Positions 33,689 through 46,850 are shown, numbered from the stretch's first letter. The stretch: DNA of 64,000 nucleotides from Enterobacter cloacae complex sp. R_G8 (GCF_024599795.1 NZ_CP102246.1:1364001-1428000); one strand, 5' to 3'. Notes: a model not told the origin generated them from the letters alone. Made by a program: numbers and translations.

Positions 33689-34069
33689 TTAATTTAGCCT
33701 GCTGGCGCGCATACTTTCATCCATTCCTTGTTGCCATGATTCATGCAGCTTTGCTGCATTTTCGGCGGTATCACAACTGGCAGGGAAAGATTTGCCTGCT
33801 AATCCCCAGGCGTGAATAAAACCTTCTTCACACACTTTCTTCTGACCGTCGGCGTAGCCACGAAGATATTCACTACGATCAACATGCGGGTCGTTAAAAC
33901 TATCGGCCAGCGTCTGATTATCTTTAACCGGCAGGCCATTCATGGCGTCTTCTTTACCCGCGTCGAACCAACTGGGACTGGTCCAGTCGGGCTGGAAGGT
34001 GTAAGGATTGATCTGGCAGCCCGATAAACACAGCGACAACAGCATAAGAGCGATTGAACGCATAGCCAT
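33689..34069 (-). CDS. yfiL: DUF2799 lipoprotein YfiL
   Basis: 126 residues. Lipobox C-L-S-G-C (Cys18). The rest has D-A-G-K-E-D-A-M-N-G and Y-L-R-G-Y-A-D-G-Q-K-K-V-C-E, the DUF2799 pattern. Function unknown; position beside aroF is the same in E. coli. Confidence 0.88.
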   Translation of the reverse strand: MAMRSIALMLLSLCLSGCQINPYTFQPDWTSPSWFDAGKEDAMNGLPVKDNQTLADSFNDPHVDRSEYLRGYADGQKKVCEEGFIHAWGLAGKSFPASCDTAENAAKLHESWQQGMDESMRASRLN

Positions 34070-34112
34070 TCTCCTTTTTTCTTCAGCATAGCCTGGCCAA
34101 AGAAAATATGAC

Positions 34113-34183
34113 TGTAATTTTATCTTTACGACTTCAACGGCTGATTTTTGCAGTAAAATGGCTTTTGTAAAGTAAAGTGTACG
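34113..34183 (+). promoter_or_regulatory. TyrR boxes upstream of aroF
   Basis: TGTAAT-N6-TTTACG at 34113-34130 and TGTAAA-N6-TGTACG at 34166-34183 fit the TGTAAA-N6-TTTACA pattern with one or two changes each. E. coli aroF-tyrA is repressed by TyrR with tyrosine through such sites. Confidence 0.7.
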
Positions 34184-34277
34184 TATTTTGGATTGAAATC
34201 TTTACTTGTTGTGGTATCGTTGTTTCACCTCTTCGAGGAAAACAACTATCGCAAACGAGCTTTACAGGATCGCCATC

Positions 34278-35348
34278 ATGCAAAAAGACGCGCTGAACAA
34301 CGTACATATCACTGACGAACAGGTTTTGATTACTCCGGATCAACTGAAAGCGGAGTTCCCGTTGAGTGTCGCGCAGGAGGCTCAAATTGAGCACTCGCGC
34401 CAGACCATTTCTGACATTATCGCTGGCCGCGATCCGCGCCTGCTGGTGGTATGTGGTCCTTGCTCCATTCACGATCCTGAAACCGCCATTGAATACGCTC
34501 GTCGATTTAAAGCATTAGCGGAGGAGGTCAGCGATAGCCTCTACCTGGTGATGCGCGTCTATTTTGAGAAGCCACGTACCACCGTTGGCTGGAAAGGGTT
34601 GATTAACGATCCGCACATGGATGGCTCGTTTGATGTGGAAGCCGGTCTGAAGATTGCGCGTCGCCTGCTGGTGGAGCTGGTCAGCATGGGGCTGCCGCTG
34701 GCAACCGAAGCGCTGGATCCGAACAGCCCGCAGTACCTGGGCGATCTGTTTAGCTGGTCTGCGATTGGTGCGCGTACCACGGAATCACAAACCCACCGTG
34801 AAATGGCGTCTGGTCTGTCGATGCCGGTGGGTTTCAAAAACGGGACCGACGGTAGCCTCGCCACGGCGATCAACGCCATGCGCGCCGCGGCGATGCCGCA
34901 CCGCTTTGTGGGTATTAACCAGGCGGGCCAGGTTTGTCTCCTGCAGACGCAGGGTAATCCGGATGGCCATGTGATCCTTCGCGGCGGTAAAGCGCCGAAC
35001 TACAGCCCGGCAGATGTGGCACAGTGTGAAAAAGAGATGGAGCAGGCGGGACTGCGTCCGGCACTGATGGTAGATTGCAGTCATGGTAATTCGAATAAAG
35101 ATTACCGTCGTCAGCCTGCGGTGGCGGAATCGGTGGTCGCACAGATCAAAGACGGCAACCGTTCTATTATCGGTCTGATGATTGAGAGCAATATTCATGA
35201 AGGCAATCAATCTTCTGAACAACCGCGCAGTGCAATGAAGCACGGTGTATCCGTGACGGATGCCTGCATCAGCTGGGAAACCACCGATGCGCTGCTGCGT
35301 GAGATCCACAAAGATTTGAACGGCCAGCTGGCGACGCGTCTGGCTTAA
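34278..35348 (+). CDS. aroF: AroF, tyrosine-sensitive DAHP synthase
   Basis: 356 residues from ATG 34278 ([10 protein letters not shown]), equal to E. coli. First step of aromatic synthesis: PEP plus erythrose-4-phosphate gives DAHP. Class I motifs [10 protein letters not shown] and [11 protein letters not shown] are present. Closest to the Tyr-inhibited isoenzyme, and followed ten bases later by tyrA, as expected. Confidence 0.97.
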   Translation: MQKDALNNVHITDEQVLITPDQLKAEFPLSVAQEAQIEHSRQTISDIIAGRDPRLLVVCGPCSIHDPETAIEYARRFKALAEEVSDSLYLVMRVYFEKPRTTVGWKGLINDPHMDGSFDVEAGLKIARRLLVELVSMGLPLATEALDPNSPQYLGDLFSWSAIGARTTESQTHREMASGLSMPVGFKNGTDGSLATAINAMRAAAMPHRFVGINQAGQVCLLQTQGNPDGHVILRGGKAPNYSPADVAQCEKEMEQAGLRPALMVDCSHGNSNKDYRRQPAVAESVVAQIKDGNRSIIGLMIESNIHEGNQSSEQPRSAMKHGVSVTDACISWETTDALLREIHKDLNGQLATRLA

Positions 35349-35358
35349 GAGGGTAGTT

Positions 35359-36480
35359 ATGGTTGCTGAATTGACCGCATTACGCGATCAAATTGATGAA
35401 GTGGATAAGGCGCTGCTGGATCTGTTAGCGCGCCGCATGGCGCTGGTTGCTGAAGTCGGTGAGGTCAAAAGCAAATACGGCCTGCCGATTTACGTTCCGG
35501 AGCGCGAGGCCTCCATGCTGGCTTCCCGTCGTAAAGAGGCCCAGATGCTGGGCGTCTCGCCGGATTTGATTGAAGATGTCCTGCGTCGTGTGATGCGGGA
35601 GTCCTACTCCAGTGAAAATGATAAAGGCTTCAAGACCCTGTGTCCGTCCCTGCGCCCGGTCGTGATTGTGGGCGGGGCAGGGCAGATGGGGCGGCTGTTT
35701 GAAAAAATGCTGACCCTGTCTGGCTATCAGGTGCGCATTCTGGAAAAAGAGGACTGGGCAAATGCGCCGGAGCTGATGAAAGATGCCGGAATGGTCATCG
35801 TCAGCGTGCCGATTCACGTGACGGAGCAGATCATTGCGAAGCTTCCTCCGCTGCCGGCAGATTGCATCCTGGTGGACTTAGCGTCCGTGAAAAATGGCCC
35901 GCTGCAGGCAATGCTGGCCGCGCACACAGGGCCGGTGTTGGGGCTGCATCCTATGTTTGGCCCGGACAGCGGCAGCCTGGCGAAACAGGTGGTGGTCTAC
36001 TGCGATGGTCGTCAGCCGGAAGCCTACCAGTGGTTCCTGGAACAGATTCAGGTTTGGGGCGCGCGGCTGCACCGCATTAGCGCGGTTGAACACGATCAGA
36101 ACATGGCGTTCATTCAGGCGCTGCGCCACTTCGCGACCTTTGCCTATGGGCTGCATCTGGCGGAAGAGAATGTGCAGCTTGAGCAGTTACTGGCACTCTC
36201 TTCGCCTATCTATCGTCTGGAGCTGGCGATGGTCGGGCGTCTGTTTGCTCAGGATCCCCAGCTTTACGCCGACATTATTATGTCGTCTGAGAACAACCTG
36301 GCCCTGATTAAGCGTTACTACCAGCGATTTGGCGAAGCCATCACGCTGCTGGAACACGGAGACAAGCAGGCGTTTATCGACAGTTTCCGTAAGGTTGAGC
36401 ACTGGTTTGGCGATTACGCACAACGTTTCCAGAGCGAGAGCCGCACCCTGTTGCGTCAGGCAAATGACAGTCGCCAGTAA
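35359..36480 (+). CDS. tyrA: TyrA, chorismate mutase/prephenate dehydrogenase
   Basis: 373 residues, same as E. coli. Chorismate mutase domain (about 1-90), then NAD-binding [11 protein letters not shown] and dehydrogenase parts (H-P-M-F-G-P-D). It converts chorismate to 4-hydroxyphenylpyruvate. Co-transcribed with aroF. Confidence 0.97.
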   Translation: MVAELTALRDQIDEVDKALLDLLARRMALVAEVGEVKSKYGLPIYVPEREASMLASRRKEAQMLGVSPDLIEDVLRRVMRESYSSENDKGFKTLCPSLRPVVIVGGAGQMGRLFEKMLTLSGYQVRILEKEDWANAPELMKDAGMVIVSVPIHVTEQIIAKLPPLPADCILVDLASVKNGPLQAMLAAHTGPVLGLHPMFGPDSGSLAKQVVVYCDGRQPEAYQWFLEQIQVWGARLHRISAVEHDQNMAFIQALRHFATFAYGLHLAEENVQLEQLLALSSPIYRLELAMVGRLFAQDPQLYADIIMSSENNLALIKRYYQRFGEAITLLEHGDKQAFIDSFRKVEHWFGDYAQRFQSESRTLLRQANDSRQ

Positions 36481-36498
36481 TGCGATGATGTATATACT

Positions 36499-36523
36499 AA
36501 AAGCCAGCATTGCTGGCTTTTTT
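36499..36523 (+). terminator. Terminator of aroF-tyrA
   Basis: AAAGCCAGCATTGCTGGCTTTTTT: short stem and T-run, 20 bases after the tyrA stop. Confidence 0.88.
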
Positions 36524-36540
36524 CATTTTGGGGAACTGTC

Positions 36541-37413
36541 ATGGCCGAACCGCAGCTGCTGTTGAACTACACCGGGCATCTGCCCGAATGCCCGACGTGG
36601 AGTGCAGAGGAAAATGCGCTTTACTGGGCGGATATTCTTGAAGGTGAGATCCACCGTTATCATTTACCCACAGCGGAGCACACCGTGCTCTCTTTCCACG
36701 AAGAGGTGGGGTGTTTCGCCCTGCGCGAACGTGGCGGCTTTATCGTCGCGATGCGAAGCGGCATCTGGCTTTCCGATAAACACGGTCTGCTGCAGCGCAA
36801 AGTCTGTGATAACCCGTCTAACCCGCAGCTTGCGCGTTTCAATGACGGGGGAACCGATCATAGGGGCCGGTTTTACGCCGGTACCTTCTGGGCGCCGGGT
36901 GATTACAACGGGGCGCTGCTGATGCGCATTGATAACGATCTGACGCCAAAAGTTATCCAGTGCGACATTCATGGCCACAATGGTCTGGCATTCAGCCCCG
37001 ACCATCGGTGGATGTTTACTTCTGATACACCAAACGGCGTTATCTACCGTACCCCGCTGGATGAGCAGGGGGAACCCGGTAAACGTGAGGTATTCCGCCA
37101 GTTTAAAGACGGCGAAGGGATACCGGACGGTGCCGCGATGGATGTGGAAGGCTGCTACTGGAGTGCGCTGTTTGACGGCTGGCGTATTGCGCGTTTTTCT
37201 CCGCAAGGGGAGCAACTGGAAGAGTACCGCATGCCGGTACGTTGCCCGACGATGGTCTGTTTTGGCGGCGATGATATGAAAACACTGTTTATTACCACCA
37301 CGCGGGAAAATATGGATGCGGAGGAGGTGGCGAAGTATCCGCTCTCCGGCGCTATCTTCACCCTGCCGGTGAATGTGGCAGGGATGAAGAAAAGCCGCTT
37401 TATCGAACGTTAG
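36541..37413 (+). CDS. SMP-30/gluconolactonase-like beta-propeller hydrolase
   Basis: 290 residues. Metal-binding propeller motifs: P-E-C-P-T-W (Glu near the start), [37 protein letters not shown]. Such enzymes open sugar lactones. It has a ribosome site (GGGGA) after the tyrA terminator, so it is separately transcribed. E. coli K-12 lacks a gene here between tyrA and pheA, so it is an insertion shared by other enterobacteria or lost in E. coli. Ends overlapping the pheA end by four bases. Confidence 0.85.
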   Translation: MAEPQLLLNYTGHLPECPTWSAEENALYWADILEGEIHRYHLPTAEHTVLSFHEEVGCFALRERGGFIVAMRSGIWLSDKHGLLQRKVCDNPSNPQLARFNDGGTDHRGRFYAGTFWAPGDYNGALLMRIDNDLTPKVIQCDIHGHNGLAFSPDHRWMFTSDTPNGVIYRTPLDEQGEPGKREVFRQFKDGEGIPDGAAMDVEGCYWSALFDGWRIARFSPQGEQLEEYRMPVRCPTMVCFGGDDMKTLFITTTRENMDAEEVAKYPLSGAIFTLPVNVAGMKKSRFIER

Positions 37414-38570
37414 GCCGGGTCGACAGGAACCACGTTTTCGCTCGGATAACAGCCCAGCACTTTCATTGAACGGGTGATTTCACCCAGTTCACGCAGGGCT
37501 TTCTGCATGGATGGCGATTCCAGGTTGGCCTGAATGTCGAGATAGAACATCTCTTCCCACGGATTGCCGTGAATCGGGCGTGATTCAAGGCGGGTCATGA
37601 TCAGATTGTGGTTACGCAGTACCAGTAGCGCTTCAACCAGCGCCCCTGCCTGCTGCCCGGTTGCCATCAACAGGGTGGTTTTGGCTGGCACCTGATCAGA
37701 GACATTGATGGCTTTACGCGCCAGTACGATGAAGCGGGTGATGTTTTGCGTCTGGTTTGCCAGATTGCGTTCCAGAACCTGAAGACCATACAGCGCACCG
37801 CCCGCTTCGCTGCCCAGCGCCGCGACAGTAGGGGAGTTCGCCTGGGCGACTTTTTCCATCGCCGCTGAGGTGCTTTCGGTGTACTCAATTTTCCAGTTCG
37901 GGTAGTGATTCAGGAACTGGCTGCACTGCTGGAATGGCTGCGGATGGCTGTAGACCGTCTCGATGGTGCTCAAATCGGTAGAGCCAGAGACCAGCACGCA
38001 GTGATCGATAGGGATCGTCAGCTCACCCACCAGCGACAGGCTGGTGTGTTGCAGCAAATCGTAGACGTCGTTAATGGCACCGGAGCTGGTGTTTTCAATC
38101 GGTACGACGGCGTAATCTGCCTGACCGGTTTCCACCTGATTGAAAATATCGGCGAACTTCGCACAGCCGCTTTCAATGAACTCTTCAAAATGGCGTGCAG
38201 CGTACTGGCGGGCAGCCAGATGGGAATAAGAGCCTTTAGGGCCAAGAAACGCGATGCGGGCAGAGTGCGGGTTGGTTTTATTCAGATGCTGCTGCAAAAG
38301 CGCTTGCTGGGTCAGAACGGAATCTTCGATGATGAGCTGGAACAAACGGGTGATGTAATGAGCATCAAGGTGATGTGCTTTACCGAGTTGAATCAGACGT
38401 TCCAGCAGATCGCGTTCGCGGTCAATATCACGTACCGGACGATGCGAGTCCAGTTTGGCTTTACCCACTTCGATGGCGAGCGCGCGGCGTTCTGCCAGAA
38501 GCGCCAGTAATTTTTCATCCAGTGCGCTGATTTTTACTCGCAAATCCAGTAACGGGTTTTCCGGTGTCAT
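37410..38570 (-). CDS. pheA: PheA, chorismate mutase/prephenate dehydratase
   Basis: 386 residues as in E. coli: mutase domain (about 1-90), dehydratase (about 105-285; [12 protein letters not shown] and [11 protein letters not shown]), then ACT-type regulatory domain with G-A-L-V-E-A-L and E-S-R-P. It makes phenylpyruvate and is inhibited by Phe. Preceded by the pheL leader and attenuator. Confidence 0.97.
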   Translation of the reverse strand: MTPENPLLDLRVKISALDEKLLALLAERRALAIEVGKAKLDSHRPVRDIDRERDLLERLIQLGKAHHLDAHYITRLFQLIIEDSVLTQQALLQQHLNKTNPHSARIAFLGPKGSYSHLAARQYAARHFEEFIESGCAKFADIFNQVETGQADYAVVPIENTSSGAINDVYDLLQHTSLSLVGELTIPIDHCVLVSGSTDLSTIETVYSHPQPFQQCSQFLNHYPNWKIEYTESTSAAMEKVAQANSPTVAALGSEAGGALYGLQVLERNLANQTQNITRFIVLARKAINVSDQVPAKTTLLMATGQQAGALVEALLVLRNHNLIMTRLESRPIHGNPWEEMFYLDIQANLESPSMQKALRELGEITRSMKVLGCYPSENVVPVDPA

Positions 38571-38603
38571 AGTGTTGTCTGTCTCGTTTTATCGTTATCA
38601 ATA

Positions 38604-38631
38604 AAAAAGGCCTCCCGGAGTGGGAGGCCTT
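38604..38631 (-). terminator. Attenuator terminator of pheA
   Basis: Ten-base stem AAGGCCTCCC/GGGAGGCCTT followed by T-run on the minus strand, between pheL and pheA. Alternative pairing with upstream sequence (around 38640-38700, GAATGCGAAG / CTTCGCATTC) forms the pause and anti-terminator structures. Confidence 0.92.
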
Positions 38632-38677
38632 GTTGTTCGTCTTCGCATTCTTTATCACACGACGAAACGCCTCCCGT

Positions 38678-38725
38678 TCAGGGGAAGGTAAAAAAGAATG
38701 CGAAGAAGAACGGCGTCAGTTTCAT
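38678..38725 (-). CDS. pheL: PheL, phenylalanine leader peptide
   Basis: 15 residues, M-K-L-T-P-F-F-F-A-F-F-F-T-F-P: seven Phe codons in a short frame before the attenuator. When charged tRNA-Phe is scarce the ribosome stalls here and the terminator cannot form. Same design as E. coli pheL (two residues differ from the form I recall). Confidence 0.95.
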   Translation of the reverse strand: MKLTPFFFAFFFTFP

Positions 38726-38782
38726 GAAATCATCCTGTGGTTGATAACCTTAAAGTACCTGTACTGTTTTCACCCTGTCAAT

Positions 38783-38806
38783 AAAAAACGCGCCCGAAGG
38801 CGCGTT
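38783..38806 (-). terminator. Terminator of raiA
   Basis: ACGCGCC-loop-GGCGCGT (TTCG-type loop) followed by TTTTTT on the minus strand, 24 bases after raiA. Confidence 0.9.
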
Positions 38807-38829
38807 GGCGGTAAACTCAATTTAAAGGA

Positions 38830-39219
<390 letters not shown>

Positions 39220-39393
39220 CTAATGTCAAAATGTGTGATTTAGATCACGTTATTTTGTCGGTTTTTGTCAGGGAATCTTTTTTGTGAGGCAGGGCAGGAA
39301 GAGGCGAGATTTACCTTGTCGAAGGCAAAAATTGCGGTCATAGTTGATAGGATGTGTTGAAGCTAAACCGCTTCAGCTTGTCTCTGAAATGAA

Positions 39394-39425
39394 TAAAAAA
39401 ACGGCAGCCCGCGGGCTGCCGTTTT
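39394..39425. terminator. Terminator of bamD (works both ways)
   Basis: AAAACGGCAGCCCGCGGGCTGCCGTTTT: perfect palindrome flanked by A/T runs, 15 bases beyond the bamD stop. Confidence 0.9.
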
Positions 39426-39440
39426 GCATTGACGTCACTA

Positions 39441-40178
39441 TCAGATGTTGCTGCTGTTGGCGGCGATGATTTTCGCCACCTTATCAGCCTGTGCGGTCAT
39501 CTGCATCTGACGGTAAGCATTCTCCATCAGCTTCAGGCCGTCGCGCGTCGCCTGCGTATCCGGATAATCACGCAGCATCCCTTCTACACGGTTAACCACG
39601 GCTACCCATGCGCCACGGCGGGTGTAGTATTCAGCAACCGAGTATTCGTATTTCGCCAGACGATCTTTCAGGAACACCAGACGTTTGGTGGCATCGGTCA
39701 CGTACTGACTGTTCGGATAGCCGCGCACCAGTTTGGAAAAGTCGTTGAACGCATCGCGCGCATGCTGCGGGTCACGGTCGGAGCGATCCACACCGAAGAA
39801 GCCCTGCAGGGCACTGTCATCCAGCGCCATGTTGGTCAGGCCGCGCATGTACATTACATAGTCGATGTTAGGATGAGTCGGGTTCAGACGCATGAAACGA
39901 TCGATGGTTGCCTGAGCCAGCGGCAGATCGGCATTTTTATAGTATGCGTAGATGAGATCTAACTGTACCTGCTGCGAATACGGACCAAATGGATAGCGAT
40001 TATCCAACGCTTCCAGTTGCGTTATCGCCTGTTTCCAGTTACCGTCCTGCAACTTTTGTTGTGCAGTCGCATAGATTTCATTCGGCGGATTGTCAGGGAC
40101 CTGTTCATTTGAACCGGAGCAGCCCACCAAAGCCAGGCTCAACGTGGCCGCTGCCACCAGATATTTCATGCGCGTCAT
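39441..40178 (-). CDS. bamD: BamD, essential TPR lipoprotein of the BAM complex
   Basis: 245 residues. Lipobox A-L-V-G-C (Cys20). Five TPR-like repeats follow ([13 protein letters not shown] and so on). It recognises outer-membrane protein signals and contacts BamA, BamC and BamE. Divergent from rluD. Confidence 0.96.
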   Translation of the reverse strand: MTRMKYLVAAATLSLALVGCSGSNEQVPDNPPNEIYATAQQKLQDGNWKQAITQLEALDNRYPFGPYSQQVQLDLIYAYYKNADLPLAQATIDRFMRLNPTHPNIDYVMYMRGLTNMALDDSALQGFFGVDRSDRDPQHARDAFNDFSKLVRGYPNSQYVTDATKRLVFLKDRLAKYEYSVAEYYTRRGAWVAVVNRVEGMLRDYPDTQATRDGLKLMENAYRQMQMTAQADKVAKIIAANSSNI

Positions 40179-40309
40179 GACGTTTTGACTTTCCTCAAAT
40201 GTTTGTCCGGGAGAAACTCTGTTCCTGCTCCCGATTAAGACCAGCTACAATAGCACACTATATTAAACGGCAAAGCCGTAAAACCCAACGTTAAACGAAG
40301 AAGCAGTTT

Positions 40310-41290
40310 ATGGCACAACGAGTAGAACTCACCGCAACAGTCTCCGAAAATCAGCTCGGTCAACGCTTAGATCAGGCTTTGGCCGAATTGTTCCCTGATT
40401 ATTCGCGTTCACGCATAAAAGAATGGATCCTTGACCAGCGCGTGCTGGTAAACGGCAAGATCTGGGACAAACCAAAAGAGAAAGTGTTAGGTGGGGAAGC
40501 TGTCGCCATCAATGCTGAAATCGAAGAGGAAATGCGCTTCGAGCCGCAGGATATCCCACTGGACATCGTCTACGAAGATGATGACATTCTGGTGATCAAC
40601 AAGCCGCGCGACCTGGTTGTTCATCCGGGGGCGGGGAATCCTGACGGTACGGTACTTAACGCACTTCTGCATTATTACCCGCCGATCGCTGATGTACCGC
40701 GCGCCGGTATCGTGCATCGTCTGGATAAAGACACCACCGGTCTGATGGTGGTGGCAAAGACCGTGCCTGCTCAGACTCGTCTGGTAGAGTCTCTGCAGCT
40801 GCGTGAGATCACCCGCGAATATGAAGCCGTGGCCATTGGCCACATGACCGCCGGCGGTACGGTGGAAGAGCCGATCAGCCGTCATCCCACCAAACGTACC
40901 CATATGTCGGTGCATCCGATGGGTAAACCGGCGGTGACGCACTATCGCATTATGGAACATTTCCGCATTCATACGCGTCTGCGTCTGCGTCTGGAAACCG
41001 GCCGTACTCACCAGATCCGCGTTCACATGGCGCACATTACTCATCCACTGGTGGGGGATCAGGTGTACGGTGGTCGTCCGCGTCCGCCAAAAGGGGCATC
41101 GGATGCGTTCATCAGCGTACTGCGCAAGTTTGATCGTCAGGCGCTGCACGCCACGATGCTGCGTCTTTATCACCCTATCTCGGGTATTCAAATGGAATGG
41201 CATGCGCCGATCCCGCAGGATATGGTGGAGCTTATTGACGCCATGCGCGCGGATTTTGAAGAACACAAAGATCAAGTGGACTGGTTATGA
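40310..41290 (+). CDS. rluD: RluD, 23S rRNA pseudouridine synthase (1911, 1915, 1917)
   Basis: 326 residues. N-terminal S4-like domain (R-L-D-Q-A-L-A-E-L-F-P-D-Y-S-R-S-R), catalytic motif H-R-L-D-K-D-T-T-G with the active-site Asp. It modifies helix 69 and is needed for full ribosome assembly and termination. Overlaps pgeF by four bases. Confidence 0.96.
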   Translation: MAQRVELTATVSENQLGQRLDQALAELFPDYSRSRIKEWILDQRVLVNGKIWDKPKEKVLGGEAVAINAEIEEEMRFEPQDIPLDIVYEDDDILVINKPRDLVVHPGAGNPDGTVLNALLHYYPPIADVPRAGIVHRLDKDTTGLMVVAKTVPAQTRLVESLQLREITREYEAVAIGHMTAGGTVEEPISRHPTKRTHMSVHPMGKPAVTHYRIMEHFRIHTRLRLRLETGRTHQIRVHMAHITHPLVGDQVYGGRPRPPKGASDAFISVLRKFDRQALHATMLRLYHPISGIQMEWHAPIPQDMVELIDAMRADFEEHKDQVDWL

Positions 41291-42018
41291 CCAAACTGAT
41301 TGTTCCGGAGTGGCCACTGCCTGAAGGCGTGGCTGCCTGCAGTTCAACCCGCGTTGGCGGGGTAAGCCAGGGGGCGTGGGCGTCTTTGAACCTTGGTGCA
41401 CACTGCGGCGACAACCTGGAACACGTTGAAGAAAACCGCTCGCGGCTGTTTGCTGCGGGCAACTTACCGTCTAAACCGGTGTGGCTTGAGCAGGTTCACG
41501 GTAAAGCTGTGCTGAAGTTGACGGGAGAACCCTACGCGTCTAAACGTGCCGATGCCTCCTACAGCGATACGCCGGGAACAGTATGTGCCGTGATGACAGC
41601 CGATTGTCTGCCGGTGCTGTTTTGTAACCGTGCGGGGACAGAGGTTGCGGCAGCTCACGCGGGGTGGCGTGGTCTCTGTGAAGGTGTGCTCGAAGAGACC
41701 GTCGCCTGTTTCAAAGATTCCCCTGACAATATAATTGCCTGGCTTGGCCCGGCAATTGGTCCTCAGGCATTTGAGGTGGGCCCGGAGGTTCGTGAAGCGT
41801 TTATGGCGAAAGATCCGCAAGCCGTTAATTCTTTCGAACCCGTGGGGGAAAAATATCTGGCCGATATTTATCAGCTTGCCCGTCAGCGTCTGAATAATGT
41901 CAATGTGACGCAGATCTTCGGCGGTGACCGCTGTACGTTCACCGAAAAGGGTGATTTCTTCTCTTATCGCCGTGACAAGACCACGGGGCGTATGGCAAGT
42001 TTTATTTGGCTGATATAA
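41287..42018 (+). CDS. pgeF: PgeF (YfiH), peptidoglycan editing factor / laccase-domain protein
   Basis: 243 residues, start ATGA overlapping the rluD stop. DUF152 motifs: T-A-D-C-L-P-V-L-F, A-A-H-A-G-W-R-G-L, W-L-G-P-A-I-G-P-Q-A-F-E-V-G. It corrects peptidoglycan precursors that contain Ser instead of Ala, and related proteins act on purine nucleosides. Confidence 0.93.
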   Translation: MTKLIVPEWPLPEGVAACSSTRVGGVSQGAWASLNLGAHCGDNLEHVEENRSRLFAAGNLPSKPVWLEQVHGKAVLKLTGEPYASKRADASYSDTPGTVCAVMTADCLPVLFCNRAGTEVAAAHAGWRGLCEGVLEETVACFKDSPDNIIAWLGPAIGPQAFEVGPEVREAFMAKDPQAVNSFEPVGEKYLADIYQLARQRLNNVNVTQIFGGDRCTFTEKGDFFSYRRDKTTGRMASFIWLI

Positions 42019-42080
42019 CCTAAAGAATCAAGACGATCCGGCACGTGCTGTTTTCTTTTCACATAATTCAGGTCATTAAC

Positions 42081-42109
42081 CTTGAATAATTGAGGGATGA
42101 CCTCATTTA
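42081..42109 (+). promoter_or_regulatory. Sigma-32 heat-shock promoter of clpB
   Basis: CTTGAA, 14 bases, CCTCATTTA, about 40 bases before the clpB start; fits the heat-shock promoter pattern. Confidence 0.75.
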
Positions 42110-42147
42110 ATCTCCAGTAGCAAATTTGACCTGTTATGGGAGGAGTT

Positions 42148-44721
42148 ATGCGTCTGGATCGTCTTACTAATAAATTCCAGCTTGCTCTCGCCGATGCCCA
42201 GTCCCTTGCACTGGGGCACGACAACCAATTCATCGAACCTCTTCATTTAATGAGCGCCTTGCTGAATCAGGAAGGGGGATCGGTACGTCCATTATTAACG
42301 TCTGCTGGCATTAATGCTGGCCAGTTACGCACCGCCATCGATCAGGCGCTGAGCCGTTTACCGCAGGTAGAAGGTACCGGCGGCGACGTTCAGCCGTCCC
42401 AGGATCTGGTGCGGGTGCTGAACCTTTGCGACAAGCTGGCGCAAAAACGTGGGGACAACTTTATTTCGTCGGAACTGTTTGTTCTGGCGGCGCTTGAATC
42501 ACGCGGTACCTTGACCGACCTGCTGAAAACTGCCGGCGCAACCACGGCCAATGTGACTCAGGCGATTGAGAAAATGCGTGGGGGTGAAAGCGTGAACGAT
42601 CAGGGAGCCGAAGACCAACGTCAGGCTTTGAAAAAATTTACGGTCGATCTGACTGAACGTGCTGAGCAGGGCAAACTTGACCCGGTGATCGGCCGTGATG
42701 AAGAAATTCGCCGTACTATTCAGGTTCTGCAGCGCCGTACCAAAAACAACCCAGTACTGATTGGTGAACCGGGTGTCGGTAAAACCGCCATCGTTGAAGG
42801 TCTGGCGCAGCGTATTGTGAACGGTGAAGTGCCGGAAGGGCTGAAAGGCCGCCGTGTACTGGCGCTGGATATGGGTGCGCTGGTGGCCGGGGCGAAGTAT
42901 CGCGGTGAATTCGAAGAGCGTCTGAAAGGGGTGCTTAACGATCTGGCAAAACAGGAAGGCAACGTCATTCTGTTTATCGATGAGTTGCACACCATGGTTG
43001 GTGCCGGTAAAGCCGACGGCGCGATGGATGCCGGGAACATGCTGAAACCGGCGCTGGCACGCGGTGAACTTCACTGTGTCGGTGCCACGACGCTGGACGA
43101 GTACCGCCAGTACATTGAAAAAGATGCCGCTCTTGAACGTCGTTTCCAGAAAGTGTTTGTCGCGGAACCGAGCGTTGAAGATACCATCGCGATCCTGCGT
43201 GGTCTGAAAGAGCGTTATGAACTGCACCACCATGTGCAGATTACTGACCCGGCCATTGTTGCGGCAGCGACGCTTTCGCACCGTTATATTGCCGACCGTC
43301 AGTTGCCGGATAAAGCCATTGACCTGATTGATGAAGCTGCTTCGAGCATTCGTATGCAGATAGACTCGAAACCGGAAGAACTCGACAGACTCGACCGTCG
43401 TATCATTCAGCTCAAACTGGAACAGCAGGCACTCAAGAAAGAGTCTGATGAAGCCAGTAAAAAACGCCTCGATATGCTCAATGAGGAACTGGACGATAAA
43501 GAGCGCCAGTATTCTGAGTTAGAAGAGGAGTGGAAGGCAGAGAAAGCGTCACTCTCTGGTACTCAGACCATTAAGGCTGAACTCGAACAGGCAAAAATTG
43601 CCATCGAACAGGCGCGTCGTGTGGGTGACCTGGCGCGAATGTCGGAGCTGCAGTACGGCAAAATCCCTGAGCTGGAGAAACAGCTTGAGATTGCGACGCA
43701 GTCAGAAGGCAAAACGATGCGTCTGTTACGTAACAAAGTGACGGATGCGGAAATTGCTGAAGTGCTGGCGCGCTGGACCGGTATTCCGGTGGCACGCATG
43801 ATGGAAAGTGAACGCGATAAACTGCTGCGCATGGAGCAGGATCTGCATCAGCGCGTGATTGGCCAGGACGAAGCGGTTGAAGCGGTTTCTAACGCCATCC
43901 GTCGTAGCCGCGCCGGATTGTCCGATCCTAATCGTCCGATTGGTTCGTTCCTGTTCCTGGGCCCTACCGGGGTGGGGAAAACCGAGCTATGTAAGGCGCT
44001 GGCTAACTTTATGTTCGACAGCGACGATGCGATGGTGCGTATCGACATGTCCGAGTTTATGGAGAAACACTCCGTTTCACGTCTGGTGGGTGCGCCTCCG
44101 GGATATGTCGGTTATGAAGAAGGTGGTTACCTGACAGAAGCCGTACGCCGTCGCCCTTATTCCGTCATCCTGTTGGATGAAGTGGAAAAAGCGCACCCGG
44201 ATGTGTTCAACATTCTCCTGCAGGTCCTGGATGACGGTCGTCTGACCGACGGGCAGGGGAGAACGGTGGATTTCCGTAATACGGTCGTGATCATGACATC
44301 GAACCTGGGTTCCGATCTGATTCAGGAACGTTTCGGTGAACTGGATTACAGCCATATGAAGGATCTGGTTCTGGGTGTGGTTAGCCATAACTTCCGTCCG
44401 GAGTTCATCAACCGTATTGATGAAGTGGTGGTATTCCACCCTCTGGGTGAGAAACACATTGCGTCGATTGCACAGATCCAGCTGCAGCGTCTGTACAAAC
44501 GTCTGGAAGAGCGTGGATATGAAATTCACATCTCTGACGATGCGCTGAAACTGCTGAGCGAAAATGGTTACGATCCGGTTTACGGGGCGCGTCCGCTGAA
44601 ACGTGCTATCCAGCAGCAGATCGAAAACCCGCTGGCGCAGCAGATACTGTCTGGTGAACTGGTTCCGGGCAAAGTTATCCGTCTGGAAGCCAACGACGAT
44701 CGAATTGTGGCAGTGCAGTAA
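42148..44721 (+). CDS. clpB: ClpB, protein disaggregase
   Basis: 857 residues from ATG 42148 (GGAGGAG six bases ahead; earlier ATG at 42136 rejected). N domain (about 1-145), NBD1 with G-E-P-G-V-G-K-T-A, the coiled-coil middle domain (about 410-525), NBD2 with G-P-T-G-V-G-K-T-E and [13 protein letters not shown] hexamer that works with DnaK/DnaJ/GrpE to dissolve aggregates; GrpE is also in this window. An internal start making the short ClpB form (Met near 149 in E. coli) is likely kept. Confidence 0.97.
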   Translation: MRLDRLTNKFQLALADAQSLALGHDNQFIEPLHLMSALLNQEGGSVRPLLTSAGINAGQLRTAIDQALSRLPQVEGTGGDVQPSQDLVRVLNLCDKLAQKRGDNFISSELFVLAALESRGTLTDLLKTAGATTANVTQAIEKMRGGESVNDQGAEDQRQALKKFTVDLTERAEQGKLDPVIGRDEEIRRTIQVLQRRTKNNPVLIGEPGVGKTAIVEGLAQRIVNGEVPEGLKGRRVLALDMGALVAGAKYRGEFEERLKGVLNDLAKQEGNVILFIDELHTMVGAGKADGAMDAGNMLKPALARGELHCVGATTLDEYRQYIEKDAALERRFQKVFVAEPSVEDTIAILRGLKERYELHHHVQITDPAIVAAATLSHRYIADRQLPDKAIDLIDEAASSIRMQIDSKPEELDRLDRRIIQLKLEQQALKKESDEASKKRLDMLNEELDDKERQYSELEEEWKAEKASLSGTQTIKAELEQAKIAIEQARRVGDLARMSELQYGKIPELEKQLEIATQSEGKTMRLLRNKVTDAEIAEVLARWTGIPVARMMESERDKLLRMEQDLHQRVIGQDEAVEAVSNAIRRSRAGLSDPNRPIGSFLFLGPTGVGKTELCKALANFMFDSDDAMVRIDMSEFMEKHSVSRLVGAPPGYVGYEEGGYLTEAVRRRPYSVILLDEVEKAHPDVFNILLQVLDDGRLTDGQGRTVDFRNTVVIMTSNLGSDLIQERFGELDYSHMKDLVLGVVSHNFRPEFINRIDEVVVFHPLGEKHIASIAQIQLQRLYKRLEERGYEIHISDDALKLLSENGYDPVYGARPLKRAIQQQIENPLAQQILSGELVPGKVIRLEANDDRIVAVQ

Positions 44722-44733
44722 GTCACAAAACGC

Positions 44734-44765
44734 AAAAACGAGCCGCTTGCGGCTCGTTTTTGTTT
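44734..44765 (+). terminator. Terminator of clpB
   Basis: AAAAACGAGCCGC-TT-GCGGCTCGTTTTTG: 13-base stem with T-run. Confidence 0.92.
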
Positions 44766-44844
44766 AAAAACCAGGCCAGAATTGAGGTCTGGGATGTGAT
44801 TTGCCTGGAAAATGAGCAGTCAGTAAATAATTTTCACTTTATCC

Positions 44845-45016
44845 TTGCAGCTTCAGAATTACTCCCTATAATGCGCCTCCACTGACACGGAACAACGGCA
44901 CACACGCCGCCGGGTCAGCAGAGAAAAGCAAATTAAACGCTTGACTCTGAAGCGGGAAAGCGTAATATGCACACCCCGCGCCGCAGCGAAAACGAAGCGG
45001 CACTGCTCTTTAACAA
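44845..45016 (+). promoter_or_regulatory. rRNA operon promoters P1 and P2 with boxA antiterminator
   Basis: P1: TTGCAG, 16 bases, TATAAT (44845-44872) with a GC-rich discriminator (GCGCCTCC), the mark of stringent control. P2: TTGACT, 16 bases, TAATAT (44941-44968). boxA TGCTCTTTAACAA at 45004-45016; a second boxA-like TGCTCTTTAAAAA stands before 23S at 46924. FIS sites probably lie in the AT-rich part before P1 but were not resolved. Confidence 0.88.
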
Positions 45017-45150
45017 TTTATCAGACAATCTGTGTGGGCACTCAAAGTGACATGGATTCTTAATGTCTTCGGACACTAAATGAATACCAAGTCTCAACGA
45101 GTGAACACGTAATTCATTACGAAGTTTAATTCATTGAGCATCAAACTTTT

Positions 45151-46690
<1,540 letters not shown>

Positions 46691-46774
46691 CCTTAAAGAA
46701 CCTGCCTTTGAAGTGCTCACACAGATTGTCTGATGAAAAGTAAATAGCAAGGCGTCTTGCGATTGAGACTGTAC

Positions 46775-46850
46775 GTCCCCTTCGTCTAGAGGCCCAGGAC
46801 ACCGCCCTTTCACGGCGGTAACAGGGGTTCGAATCCCCTAGGGGACGCCA
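46775..46850 (+). tRNA. gltW: tRNA-Glu (anticodon TTC)
   Basis: 76 bases, GTCCCCTTCGTCTAGAGG to the encoded CCA; anticodon loop CTTTCAC gives TTC. In the 16S-23S spacer as in E. coli rrnG. Confidence 0.96.
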
